Positions 1 through 7,657 of a DNA stretch of 64,000 nucleotides are shown here, piece by piece. Numbering within the stretch: the first letter of the stretch is position 1; each line of letters opens with the position of its first letter. This DNA is from Microbacterium hominis. GTDB taxonomy: Bacteria > Actinomycetota > Actinomycetes > Actinomycetales > Microbacteriaceae. Made by a program: the position numbers and the translations under genes. The notes beneath the pieces were generated by a model. The model worked only from the letters and a program-made list of their open reading frames with translations. It searched no databases and was not told where the DNA came from. The stretch is taken from contig NZ_CP054038.1 in assembly GCF_013282805.1 (NCBI RefSeq), positions 62,001 to 126,000 on the forward strand. Direction: 5' to 3'.

Positions 1-5
1 GGGGC

Positions 6-701
6 CTACGGAACCGCGCGGCGCAGCGTGAGGTACGAGATGCCGCCGAGCACCGCGATCACCAGCAGTCCCCACAGCGACAGGCCGAGGGATCCCTGCG
101 TTCCGAACCACCCGAACACCTGCGCCCACGCGTTGGCGCGCCCGATGAGGAACATCACCCCCACCAGCAGCGCGCCCAGGCCGATCAGCACGGTCGTGAG
201 CACCAGCGAGCCGAAGCGCTTGTAGATCGTCGCCGACCAGAAGCCCACGACGAAGAACGCCATCGCGACCGTGAAGAACGACACGGCGGCGCCGAGGGGC
301 CCGGCCTCCCACATGAACGGCAGATAGAAGAAGTACCCGTTCATGCCCCAGCCGCCCGTGGCCTGTTCGATCAGCCCGCCGATGACGAACACGATCGCAA
401 GCAGCGCGCTGGTGGCCACCGCGGTGAGCAGCGTGCCGAGGTAGAACTCCCGGCGGGTCACGCTCATCGCCTGCGAGAACGGGAACGTGAGGGTGAGGGA
501 TTGGATGCCGACGACGCCGAAGTACCACAGCGGCGCCTGCGCGCCGCCGCCGTACAGCGGGCCCGGCACCCCGGCACCCGCGATCATCGCGTAGACGGCC
601 AGGGTGATCAGCAGCGATCCGCCGAGCACCATCAGCGGCACCCAGATATAGGTGTTCCGGTTGACGAGCTGCATGCGGACGACGTTGAGGGTACGGCTCA
701 T
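6..701 (-). CDS. ABC-2 type transporter permease subunit
   Basis: Integral membrane subunit of an ABC exporter, 231 residues, with about six hydrophobic helices and a short cytosolic N-terminus (MSRTLNVVRMQ). It is the last gene of a three-gene operon: its ATG overlaps the stop codon of the ATPase gene by 4 nt (positions 698-701), which suggests translational coupling. The order GntR regulator, ATPase, permease matches the Bacillus ytr type of cell-envelope-stress exporter. The substrate cannot be read from the sequence. The stop codon lies at the very edge of the window, so further operon genes could lie downstream. Confidence 0.85.
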   Translation of the reverse strand: MSRTLNVVRMQLVNRNTYIWVPLMVLGGSLLITLAVYAMIAGAGVPGPLYGGGAQAPLWYFGVVGIQSLTLTFPFSQAMSVTRREFYLGTLLTAVATSALLAIVFVIGGLIEQATGGWGMNGYFFYLPFMWEAGPLGAAVSFFTVAMAFFVVGFWSATIYKRFGSLVLTTVLIGLGALLVGVMFLIGRANAWAQVFGWFGTQGSLGLSLWGLLVIAVLGGISYLTLRRAVP

Positions 702-1612
702 CGGAGTGCTCCTTCGTCTTCGGCGGCCGACGGGGCGGTGTCGGCGGCGTGCTGGGTGATGCGGACGATCAGCTGCTGCAGCGAGACCGGCCCGACGTCG
801 AGGCCCGCGGCCGCCAGACGCGCGCGATCGTCGTCGGTGAGGTGGCCGAGAACGGTGACCGAAGCCACCCGGCCGAGAGTCTCGCGATGGAGCACCTCGC
901 GCCCGGCGACGAACGTGTCGACGGCGGCGGCATCGCCGACGATGGCGGCGGCGCGATCGCGCACGTCGTCGGTCGCCTCGTCCATGAGGATCCGCCCCCG
1001 GTCGATGACCAGCACGCGCTCGATGAGGTTGGAGACCTCGTCGATCAGGTGGCTCGAGAGGATGACGGTGCGCGGGTGCTCGCTGTAGTCCTCGAGCAGC
1101 CGGTCGTAGAAGATCTGCCGGGCGACGGCATCCAATCCGAGGTACGGCTCGTCGAAGAAGGTGATGTCGGCGCGGGAGGCCAGGCCGATGATCACCCCGA
1201 CCGCCGAGAGCTGTCCGCGCGAGAGCTTCTTGATGCGGCGCTTCATCGGCAGCTGGAAGTCGGCGATGAGACGGTCGGCGAACTCCTGGTCCCAGTTCGG
1301 GTAGAACAGGCGGGCCATGCGGAACGCGTGCGTGGCCGTCGCGTCGTCGGGGTACTTCTGGCTCTCGCGCACGAAGCACATGCGGCCGAGCACCTTGGCG
1401 TTCTCGTACGGCTGCTCGCCGAACACGCGCACCTCGCCGCGGGTGGCGAAGTTCTGCGCGGTGAGGATCGACATGACGGTGGTCTTGCCGGCTCCGTTGC
1501 GACCGAGCAGGCCGTAGATGGTGTCCTTCTCGATCGTGAAGCTCACGTCGTCGACGGCGAGGGTCTCGCGGTAGCGCTTGGTGAGGTTCTTCACCTCGAT
1601 GACAGCGGTCAT
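698..1612 (-). CDS. ABC transporter ATP-binding protein (YtrB/CcmA-like)
   Basis: Cytosolic ATPase of the exporter, 304 residues. It has a Walker A motif (GRNGAGKTT, about residues 37-45), a signature-like stretch beginning LSRGQ and a Walker B region ending FFDEPYLGLDA. The C-terminal 80 residues form an accessory region typical of ABC-2 exporter ATPases. The signature reads LSRGQ rather than LSGGQ, a change that is tolerated in this family. The ATG overlaps the end of the upstream gntR gene by 4 nt, and its own end overlaps the permease start by 4 nt, so the three genes are very likely one coupled transcript. Confidence 0.92.
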   Translation of the reverse strand: MTAVIEVKNLTKRYRETLAVDDVSFTIEKDTIYGLLGRNGAGKTTVMSILTAQNFATRGEVRVFGEQPYENAKVLGRMCFVRESQKYPDDATATHAFRMARLFYPNWDQEFADRLIADFQLPMKRRIKKLSRGQLSAVGVIIGLASRADITFFDEPYLGLDAVARQIFYDRLLEDYSEHPRTVILSSHLIDEVSNLIERVLVIDRGRILMDEATDDVRDRAAAIVGDAAAVDTFVAGREVLHRETLGRVASVTVLGHLTDDDRARLAAAGLDVGPVSLQQLIVRITQHAADTAPSAAEDEGALR

Positions 1613-1998
1613 CGTGCGGTTCCTTCCGTGGTGGATGCATCGTGCGCGGCGCGCTCGCGGATGAGCGTGCCGAGATCGTCGGGGGTGAGGCCCAGGGTGC
1701 GGGCCTCGGCGAGGAGGGGGGCGACGAAGCGGTCGGCGAAGGCCGCCCGGCGCTCGGCGAGGAGCAGCTCGCGTGCCCCCGGGGCGACGAACATGCCGAT
1801 GCCGCGCCGCTTGTAGATCACGCCCTTGTCGACGAGCATGTTCACTCCCTTGGCTGCGGTGGCGGGGTTGATGCGGTGGAATGCCGCCAGTTCGTTCGTC
1901 GACGGCGCCTGGCCCTCTTCGGGCAGGGAGCCGTCGACGATCGCGTCCTCCACGCGCTCGGCGATCTGGAGGAACAGGGGTCGGCCTTCTTCGACCAC
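1609..1998 (-). CDS. GntR-family regulator, YtrA subfamily
   Basis: Short (129 residues) GntR-type repressor with an N-terminal winged helix (PLFLQIAERVEDAIVDGSL ... NPATAAKGVNMLVDKGVIYKRRGIGMFV) and only a short helical tail, as in the YtrA subfamily, which usually controls its own ABC exporter operon. The start was set at the GTG at 1998, which has GAGG 5 nt upstream; the longer open frame beyond it lies in the regulatory region. It overlaps the ATPase gene by 4 nt. The likely operator lies just upstream at 2016-2039. Confidence 0.87.
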   Translation of the reverse strand: MVEEGRPLFLQIAERVEDAIVDGSLPEEGQAPSTNELAAFHRINPATAAKGVNMLVDKGVIYKRRGIGMFVAPGARELLLAERRAAFADRFVAPLLAEARTLGLTPDDLGTLIRERAAHDASTTEGTAR

Positions 1999-2015
1999 GT
2001 CGACCTCACTTCTTG

Positions 2016-2039
2016 GGTTAGTTACTCGACTAGGTAACC
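2016..2039. promoter_or_regulatory. Putative GntR/YtrA operator between divergent genes
   Basis: An imperfect inverted repeat with outer arms GGTTA...TAACC and inner arms GTTAC (2021-2025) and GTAAC (2034-2038). It sits between the gntR start (1998, minus) and the leaderless promoter of the patatin gene (plus). YtrA-type repressors usually bind GT...AC dyads of this size next to their own gene. The operator role is inferred. Confidence 0.5.
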
Positions 2040-2064
2040 ATCGAACCAAGGAGGTGTCAACCCC

Positions 2065-2070
2065 TAGAGT
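2065..2070 (+). promoter_or_regulatory. -10 element (TAGAGT) of a leaderless patatin transcript
   Basis: TAGAGT is followed after 7 nt by the ATG at 2078, which would make the A of ATG about the first transcribed base. A good Shine-Dalgarno-like AAGGAGG at 2048-2054 lies 23 nt away, too far to serve this start. Confidence 0.45.
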
Positions 2071-2077
2071 GTGGATC

Positions 2078-2898
2078 ATGACGGTCGCGTTCGTGCTGGG
2101 CGGGGCGGTGTGCGCGGCTCGGTCGAGATCGGCATGCTCCGCGCACTGCTCGAGCGCGGCATCCACCCCGATCTCGTCGTGGGCACCTCGATCGGCGCCA
2201 TCAACGGCGCGATGGTCGCGCACGACCCGACGCCCGAGGTGATCGAGCCGCTGACCCGCGCGTGGGCCAGCCCCGAGGCGTCGGCGGTGTACGGCGACGG
2301 GTTCATGACGCAGGCGGGCCGGTTCATCCGCACCAAGACCCACCTCAACTCGCCCGAGCCGCTGCGGCGGCTGCTGGAGCGTCAGCTCGGCGAGGAGGCG
2401 AGCTTCGAGGCGCTCGCTGTTCCCCTCAAGGTCGTGGCCGCCTCCATCGAGCGCGCGGCCGAGCACGTGTTCGAAGCGGGTCCGCTCGTTCCCGCGATCC
2501 TCGCGTCGGCGTCGGTGCCGGGACTCCTGCCGGCGACCGAGATCGACGGGGAGCACTACCTCGATGGCGGGATCGTGAACTCGATCCCGATCTCGCACGC
2601 GGTGGATGCCGGCATCCGCACCATCTACGTGCTGCAGGTCGGCCGCATCGAGCAGTCGCTGGTCGCCCCGCGCACGCCGATCGAGACGGCGAAGGTGGCG
2701 TTCGAGATCGCGCGGCGGCACCGCTATGCCCACGACCTCGCGACCCTTCCCGACGGCGTGCGGCTGCACGTGCTGCCCAGCGGCGGAGAGCTCGAGGGCG
2801 ATGACTCGCTGATGTCGTACCGGCGCATGACCACCGTGCAGCGCCGCATCGACCGCGCGTACGAGGCCAGTGCCGCGTATCTCGAGGGCGTCGCGTGA
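2078..2898 (+). pseudogene. Patatin-like phospholipase, frameshifted near the N-terminus
   Basis: Lipid acyl hydrolase of the patatin/RssA type with a GTSIG nucleophile elbow (VVGTSIGAINGAMV) and a DGG catalytic motif (YLDGGIVNSIP). The expected N-terminal strand MTVAFVLGGG starts at the ATG at 2078 but is in a different frame from the rest. One G is missing in the run at 2102-2105, exactly in the glycine-rich oxyanion loop. Adding one G restores a continuous protein of about 273 residues. Reading from the GTG at 2071 avoids the frameshift but loses the first beta strand. Its end overlaps the next gene. Sequencing error and true inactivation are both possible. Confidence 0.8.
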
Positions 2899-3953
2899 GG
2901 CTCCCGCCGCCGTGGCTGCGGCGGCTCGTGCTCGCCCCGACCGTGATCGTCGCGGGACTCCTGCTGCTGACGACCGCGCCGCTGTGGCTGCTGATCGCCC
3001 TGGCGCTCACCTCGCTCGTGCCGGGCCGGTTCCGCCTGCCGCGCGTGCTGTGGCTGGTGACCGTGTACCTGCTGTGGGACTCGCTCCTGCTCGCCCTGCT
3101 GTTCGCGCTGTGGGTGGGGTCGGGCTTCGGATGGAGGCTGCGCTCGCCCGCCTTCACCGCCGCGCACTACCGCGTCGGGGCGTGGGCGCTGCGCGTGCTG
3201 TTCTGGGTGTTCGGTGCGGTGCTGCGGCTCGAAATCGTGGCCACGGGCTCCGACGACGAGGATCCGGATGCCGCGGGCCGCGCCTTCGACGCACTCCTGG
3301 CCGCCGGGGTGCCGGTCGTCGTCGGCTCCCGGCATGGCGGACCCGGGGATTCGTTCATCCTCATCCACACCCTGCTCAATCGCGCGGGGCGCGAGCCGCG
3401 GATCGTGCTCAAGGACACGCTGCAGTGGGATCCGGCGATCGACGTGCTGCTCAACCGCATTCCCACGCGGTTCATCACGCCCACCGGCTTCGCGGGCAAG
3501 GCGCGCGGCGGCGGCGCCCGGGTCGAGCACGAGATCGCCGCGCTCGCCGCCGGCCTCGACGCCGACGATGCGCTGGTCATCTTCCCCGAGGGCGGCCAGG
3601 TGTCGGCGCGGCGACGGGAGTCGCGCGTCGCGCGGCTGCGCGCGAGCGGCCGTGACGACCTCGCCGTGCGGGCGGAGGGGCTCCGCCACGTCATGCCGCC
3701 GCAGCCCGGCGGCGTGCACGCGGCGCTGGGTGCGGCATCCACCGCCGACATGGTGTTCATCGGCCACACCGGGCTCGACCAGCTGCTCACGCTCGGCGAC
3801 ATCTGGCGGGAGCTGCCGATGGACAAGCGCATCACCATGCGCGCGTGGCGGGTGCCGGCCGCGGAGATCCCGCGCGATCGCGACGCGCAGGCCGAGTGGC
3901 TGTTCGCCTGGTTCGAGCGCATCGACGCGTGGATCGACGCCCACGGAACGTGA
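2895..3953 (+). CDS. PlsC-like 1-acylglycerol-3-phosphate acyltransferase
   Basis: Predicted membrane-bound acyltransferase, 352 residues. The first 100 residues hold two or three hydrophobic helices. The catalytic HxxxxD motif is present as SRHGGPGDS, and the phosphate-binding motif as FPEGGQ (FPEGTR in typical PlsC). The GTG start overlaps the TGA of the patatin gene by 4 nt, so the pair looks co-translated: a lipid deacylase followed by a reacylating enzyme suggests phospholipid remodelling. The long N-terminal membrane region is unusual for PlsC. Confidence 0.8.
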   Translation: MRLPPPWLRRLVLAPTVIVAGLLLLTTAPLWLLIALALTSLVPGRFRLPRVLWLVTVYLLWDSLLLALLFALWVGSGFGWRLRSPAFTAAHYRVGAWALRVLFWVFGAVLRLEIVATGSDDEDPDAAGRAFDALLAAGVPVVVGSRHGGPGDSFILIHTLLNRAGREPRIVLKDTLQWDPAIDVLLNRIPTRFITPTGFAGKARGGGARVEHEIAALAAGLDADDALVIFPEGGQVSARRRESRVARLRASGRDDLAVRAEGLRHVMPPQPGGVHAALGAASTADMVFIGHTGLDQLLTLGDIWRELPMDKRITMRAWRVPAAEIPRDRDAQAEWLFAWFERIDAWIDAHGT

Positions 3954-4254
3954 GCGCGTGAATGTAACGATTCGGAAACCATCTCGCCCTCGGTTTTGCA
4001 TGCATGTGCATGGTGGCTAGCGTGGAGGCGCCCTTCGGGGCATGACGACCAGTCCGCGGTCGTCGCGTGATGAGTGTGGTCCTGGGGATCCCGGCGCGAC
4101 GAACGTATGGTCGGCGGTCTGGGCGACGAACCCGATGTTGCGTCGCCGGATGCGTGGTCGCGTCGCGTGTGTGCGGCGCTGTCTCCACGTCGATGATCGC
4201 CACCCGGGCGCAACCGAAGACGCGTGCGACTGCACGCGCGCCGAGGTAAAGCAC
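3954..4254 (+). promoter_or_regulatory. Intergenic region with promoter and long leader of the betaine transporter operon
   Basis: No convincing gene. A promoter-like pair TTGCAT (3996-4001) and TAGCGT (4018-4023), spaced 16 nt, would start a leader of about 225 nt before the GTG at 4255. The -35 region carries repeated GCATG steps. No riboswitch class was recognised in the leader, although its length leaves room for osmotic or RNA-level control. Confidence 0.4.
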
Positions 4255-5583
4255 GTGACCGTCGAACCCGCCCTCGAGGCGCGAAATCTCTACAAGGTGT
4301 TCGGGCGCAGCCCGAAAGACGCCGTCCGCCGGCTGCAGGCCGGCCAGACCCGGGCCGAGGTGGCCTCCGCGGGCACCGCTGCCGTCATCGACGCGAGCTT
4401 CACGGTTCAGCCCGGTGAGATCTTCGTGATCATGGGCCTTTCGGGCTCGGGCAAATCCACCATCATCCGCATGCTCAACGGCCTGCTCGACCCCACTGCG
4501 GGCGACGTGCTCGTGCAGGGGCGCAGCATCGGCTCGGCATCGCCGAAGGAGCTGCGCGATATCCGCCGTTCGTCGATCTCGATGGTGTTCCAGCACTTCG
4601 CACTGCTGCCGCACCGCACCGTGCTCGACAACGCGGCCTACGCGCTCGAGATCCAGGGTGTCGGCCGCGACGAGCGTCGCCGCCGCGCGCAGGAGATCCT
4701 CGAGAAGGTCGGACTCGGCGACCGCGCCGACGCGATGCCCGACGAGCTCTCCGGCGGCATGCGCCAGCGCGTGGGCCTCGCCCGGGCGCTCACCGCGGGC
4801 ACCGACATCCTGCTCATGGACGAGGCGTTCTCCGCGCTCGACCCGCTCATCCGCCGGGAGATGCAGGAGCAGCTCGTCGAGCTGCAGCGCGAGCTCGGCC
4901 GCACCATCATCTTCATCACCCACGATCTCAACGAGGCGATGTTCCTCGGCGACCGCATCGCGGTGATGCGCGACGGGCGCATCGTGCAGAACGGCACGCC
5001 CGAGGAGATCCTCACCGATCCGGCCAACGACTACGTGGCGCAGTTCGTGCAGGACGTCGACCGCGCCCGCGTGCTCACCGCCGGCGCCGTGATGGCGCCC
5101 GCCGTCGCGACCACACCGGTCAGCGCCGGAGTGCGGGGCGCGCTCAAGGTGATGCGCGATCTGCAGGTGGGCTCGGTCGCCGTGCTCGAGAACCGCCGCT
5201 ACCTCGGGGCGGTCACCGACCGTGCCGTCGTGCGCGCCGTCAAGGCCGGCACCACCGACCTGCGCTCGCTCGTGAGCACCGCGCAGCCGGTCGTGAAGGC
5301 CGACGAGCCGCTCACCGATGTGGTGGAGCGCTCGGTCGAGAGCGCCATCCCGATCGCCGTCGTCGACGAGGAGAACCGCCTGCTCGGCACGATCCCGCGC
5401 GTCACGCTGCTCGCCGCGCTCGGCAACGTCGACCCGCAGACCACGCCCATCCCGATCGTCGAGGCGCCGGTGACGGTGCCGGAGGCCGAGTTCGCGCAGA
5501 CCCTGGCAGCCGTCGGCGAGCCGACGCTCGCCGTCGCCGGTGCGGCCGTGCCCGCGGCATCCACGACGGAAGGAGGCCTGTGA
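4255..5583 (+). CDS. proV: Glycine betaine/quaternary amine ABC transporter ATPase with CBS domains
   Basis: ATPase of an osmoprotectant importer (ProV/OpuAA type), 442 residues. Walker A is GLSGSGKST (about 61-69), the signature is LSGGMRQR, and Walker B is ILLMDEAFSALD. A pair of CBS-like domains follows at about residues 280-400, as in transporters that sense ionic strength or c-di-AMP. The GTG start at 4255 has GAGG 8 nt upstream; the longer open frame lies in the leader. The N-terminal motif NLYKVFG is typical of the family. The permease and binding-protein genes follow directly. Confidence 0.93.
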   Translation: MTVEPALEARNLYKVFGRSPKDAVRRLQAGQTRAEVASAGTAAVIDASFTVQPGEIFVIMGLSGSGKSTIIRMLNGLLDPTAGDVLVQGRSIGSASPKELRDIRRSSISMVFQHFALLPHRTVLDNAAYALEIQGVGRDERRRRAQEILEKVGLGDRADAMPDELSGGMRQRVGLARALTAGTDILLMDEAFSALDPLIRREMQEQLVELQRELGRTIIFITHDLNEAMFLGDRIAVMRDGRIVQNGTPEEILTDPANDYVAQFVQDVDRARVLTAGAVMAPAVATTPVSAGVRGALKVMRDLQVGSVAVLENRRYLGAVTDRAVVRAVKAGTTDLRSLVSTAQPVVKADEPLTDVVERSVESAIPIAVVDEENRLLGTIPRVTLLAALGNVDPQTTPIPIVEAPVTVPEAEFAQTLAAVGEPTLAVAGAAVPAASTTEGGL

Positions 5584-6482
5584 TGGAGAACCTCCGCCTG
5601 CCCCTCGGCGACTGGATCGAAGGCGTCGTCGACTTCCTCGGCGACACCCTCGGCTGGCTTTTCGACGCCATCGCCATCGTTCTCGGCTCGGTCTACGAAG
5701 GACTCGAGTGGATGCTGCGTACGCCGCCCTTCTGGGTGATCATCGTGCTCATCGCCGCGGTCGCCTACCTCGTGAAGGGCTGGAAGCTGGCCGTCGGAAC
5801 GATCGGCGGACTGCTGCTGATCGTGCTCGTCGACCAGTGGGAGAACGCGATGGACACCCTCGCGCTCGTGCTCGTCGCCTCCGTCGTCGCGACCGCGATC
5901 AGCATCCCGGTCGGCATCTGGGCCGCGCGCAACGAGCACGTCTCGCGCGTGGTGCGCCCGGTGCTCGACTTCCTGCAGACGATGCCCGCGTTCGTCTACC
6001 TGATCCCCGCGATCATCTTCTTCGGCGTGGGCGCGGTGCCCGGCATGATCGCCACGATCCTGTTCGCCCTCGCCCCCGGAGTGCGGCTCACCGAGCTCGG
6101 CATCCGCGGCGTCGACAAGGAGGTGGTCGAAGCCGGCCACGCGTTCGGCGCCACCCCCGGCCGCATCCTGCGCCAGATCCAGCTGCCGCTCGCGATGCCC
6201 AGCATCATGGCGGGCGTCAACCAGATCATCATGCTCAGCCTGTCGATGGTCGTGATCGCCGGCATCGTCGGCGCCGGCGGCCTCGGCGGCGAGATCACCC
6301 GCGCCATCGGGCGCATCAACGTGGGCCTCGGCTTCGAGGCGGGCATCTCGATCGTGATCATCGCCATGATCCTGGATCGCGTCACCTCCGCCTTCGCGAC
6401 TCCCGACCGCAAGCGCAAGGTCGGCAAGCCGGTGCGCGGGTCGAGCACGGCCACCGAGCAGGCGCAGCCCGCCTCGGCCTGA
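5583..6482 (+). CDS. proW: Glycine betaine/proline ABC transporter permease
   Basis: Membrane subunit of the osmoprotectant importer, 299 residues, with about seven hydrophobic segments. It has the binding-protein-dependent transport signature (VEAGHAFGATPGRILRQIQLPLAMPSI) that docks the ATPase. The ATG at 5583 has GGAGG 6 nt upstream and overlaps the TGA of the ATPase gene by one base, so translation is coupled. An acidic, amphipathic N-terminus (MENLRLPLGDWIEGVVDFLG) precedes the helices, as in OpuAB/ProW. Confidence 0.93.
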   Translation: MENLRLPLGDWIEGVVDFLGDTLGWLFDAIAIVLGSVYEGLEWMLRTPPFWVIIVLIAAVAYLVKGWKLAVGTIGGLLLIVLVDQWENAMDTLALVLVASVVATAISIPVGIWAARNEHVSRVVRPVLDFLQTMPAFVYLIPAIIFFGVGAVPGMIATILFALAPGVRLTELGIRGVDKEVVEAGHAFGATPGRILRQIQLPLAMPSIMAGVNQIIMLSLSMVVIAGIVGAGGLGGEITRAIGRINVGLGFEAGISIVIIAMILDRVTSAFATPDRKRKVGKPVRGSSTATEQAQPASA

Positions 6483-6495
6483 CGCCGACACCGAC

Positions 6496-6519
6496 GGGAT
6501 GCCGCATCCCCGGCATCCC
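6496..6519 (+). promoter_or_regulatory. GGGATGCCG hairpin between permease and binding-protein genes
   Basis: A perfect 9-bp stem (GGGATGCCG / CGGCATCCC) with a 6-nt loop, 14 nt after the permease stop. It has no U-tract. It could protect the upstream message or partly terminate it, so that the binding protein is made at a different level. It also belongs to a recurrent GGATGCC hairpin type seen at two other places in the window. Confidence 0.4.
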
Positions 6520-6630
6520 GAACACCCAGACCAGGCGGGTGCATCAGCCCGCCGGAGGTGCGCGAGATTCGCGTGCCTGACAAACAACGACCGATCCGCG
6601 GACAGCAACGCGGATGGAGAGGACGTCACC

Positions 6631-7542
6631 ATGATGACCAAGAGAAAGCACCTCGCGACCGGAGCAGCCCTCGTCGGCGCTTCCGCGCTCGTGCTCACCG
6701 GCTGCGCCGGATCCGACACCGACGCCGCCGACAGCGGCTCGTCGGAGGGCGGCGCCGACCGCGCCATCGAGCTGGCCGTGTTCAACGGCTGGGACGAGGG
6801 CATCGCCGCGTCGTACCTGTGGGAGGCCATCCTCACCGAGCAGGGCTACGACGTCGAGCTCACCTACGCCGACGTGGCACCCGTGTACGCGGGCCTGGCC
6901 GAGGGCGACTTCGACCTCGTGCTCGACACCTGGCTGCCGATCACGCACGCCGACTACATGGAGCAGTACGGCGACGACCTCGTCGACCTCGGTGCCTGGA
7001 ACGAAGAGGCCGCGCTCACCATCGCGGTGAACGAGGACGCGCCGATCGACTCGCTCGAGGAGCTCGCCGCCAACGCCGACGCCTTCGGCGACGAGATCGT
7101 CGGCATCGAGCCCGGCTCGGGCCTGATGCGCATCACGGGCGAGAACGTCGTTCCGGGCTACGGCCTCGAGAAGCTGAACCTCATCGAGTCGTCGACCCCG
7201 GCCATGCTCGCCGAGCTGCAGTCGGCCACCGACGCGGGCGAGAACATCATCGTCACCCTGTGGCGCCCGCACTGGGCCTACAACGCGTTCCCCATCAAGG
7301 ACCTCGAAGACCCGCAGGGCCTCCTCGGCGACGCCGAGGGCATCCACTCGGTGTCGTCGACCTCGTTCGGCGAGGAGTTCCCCGAGGTGAGCGAGTGGAT
7401 CTCGAACTTCGAGATGCCCAGCGACCTGCTGTACTCGCTCGAGGACGCCATGTTCAACCAGTACGACGGCGACGACTACGGCCCCATCGTGGAGCAGTGG
7501 ATCGCCGACAACCAGGAGTACGTGGACGGCCTCACCTCCTGA
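6631..7542 (+). CDS. proX: Glycine betaine/quaternary amine-binding lipoprotein
   Basis: Extracytoplasmic substrate-binding lipoprotein of the importer, 303 residues. The signal peptide ends in a lipobox (VLTGC, about residues 21-25), followed by an acidic linker and an OpuAC-like domain. Tryptophans in FNGWDEG, LDTWLPITHADY and LWRPHWAY are candidates for the aromatic cage that holds the quaternary ammonium group. The RBS-like GGAGAGG lies about 9 nt before the ATG at 6631; an alternative ATG follows at 6634. The gene ends the operon and is followed by a strong hairpin. Confidence 0.92.
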   Translation: MMTKRKHLATGAALVGASALVLTGCAGSDTDAADSGSSEGGADRAIELAVFNGWDEGIAASYLWEAILTEQGYDVELTYADVAPVYAGLAEGDFDLVLDTWLPITHADYMEQYGDDLVDLGAWNEEAALTIAVNEDAPIDSLEELAANADAFGDEIVGIEPGSGLMRITGENVVPGYGLEKLNLIESSTPAMLAELQSATDAGENIIVTLWRPHWAYNAFPIKDLEDPQGLLGDAEGIHSVSSTSFGEEFPEVSEWISNFEMPSDLLYSLEDAMFNQYDGDDYGPIVEQWIADNQEYVDGLTS

Positions 7543-7555
7543 GGCTTCCCGTTCG

Positions 7556-7586
7556 GCGGCCGGGGCGCGTATCGCGCCCCGGCCGC
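7556..7586 (+). terminator. Terminator hairpin after the betaine transporter operon
   Basis: A perfect 14-bp GC-only stem (GCGGCCGGGGCGCG and its complement) with a TAT loop, 13 nt after the proX stop. There is no long T-run, as is common in high-G+C actinobacteria. Confidence 0.8.
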
Positions 7587-7657
7587 TTCGCGTCTGCGGT
7601 GCACACTAGGGGCCCTCCCCGGATGCCTCCCCGTGTGCCGGCTCGTACGCTCGGACC

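Noticed and set aside
749..1816. Long plus-strand frame of 355 codons opposite the ABC ATPase and gntR genes
   Set aside because: It is the antisense shadow of real genes with typical high-G+C mirror composition and no motif.
4080..4200. Riboswitch in the leader of the betaine transporter operon
   Set aside because: The leader is long and structured, but no known riboswitch core could be matched by eye.
4042..4254. N-terminal extension of the betaine transporter ATPase
   Set aside because: The added residues do not resemble the family and the GTG at 4255 has a proper ribosome site.
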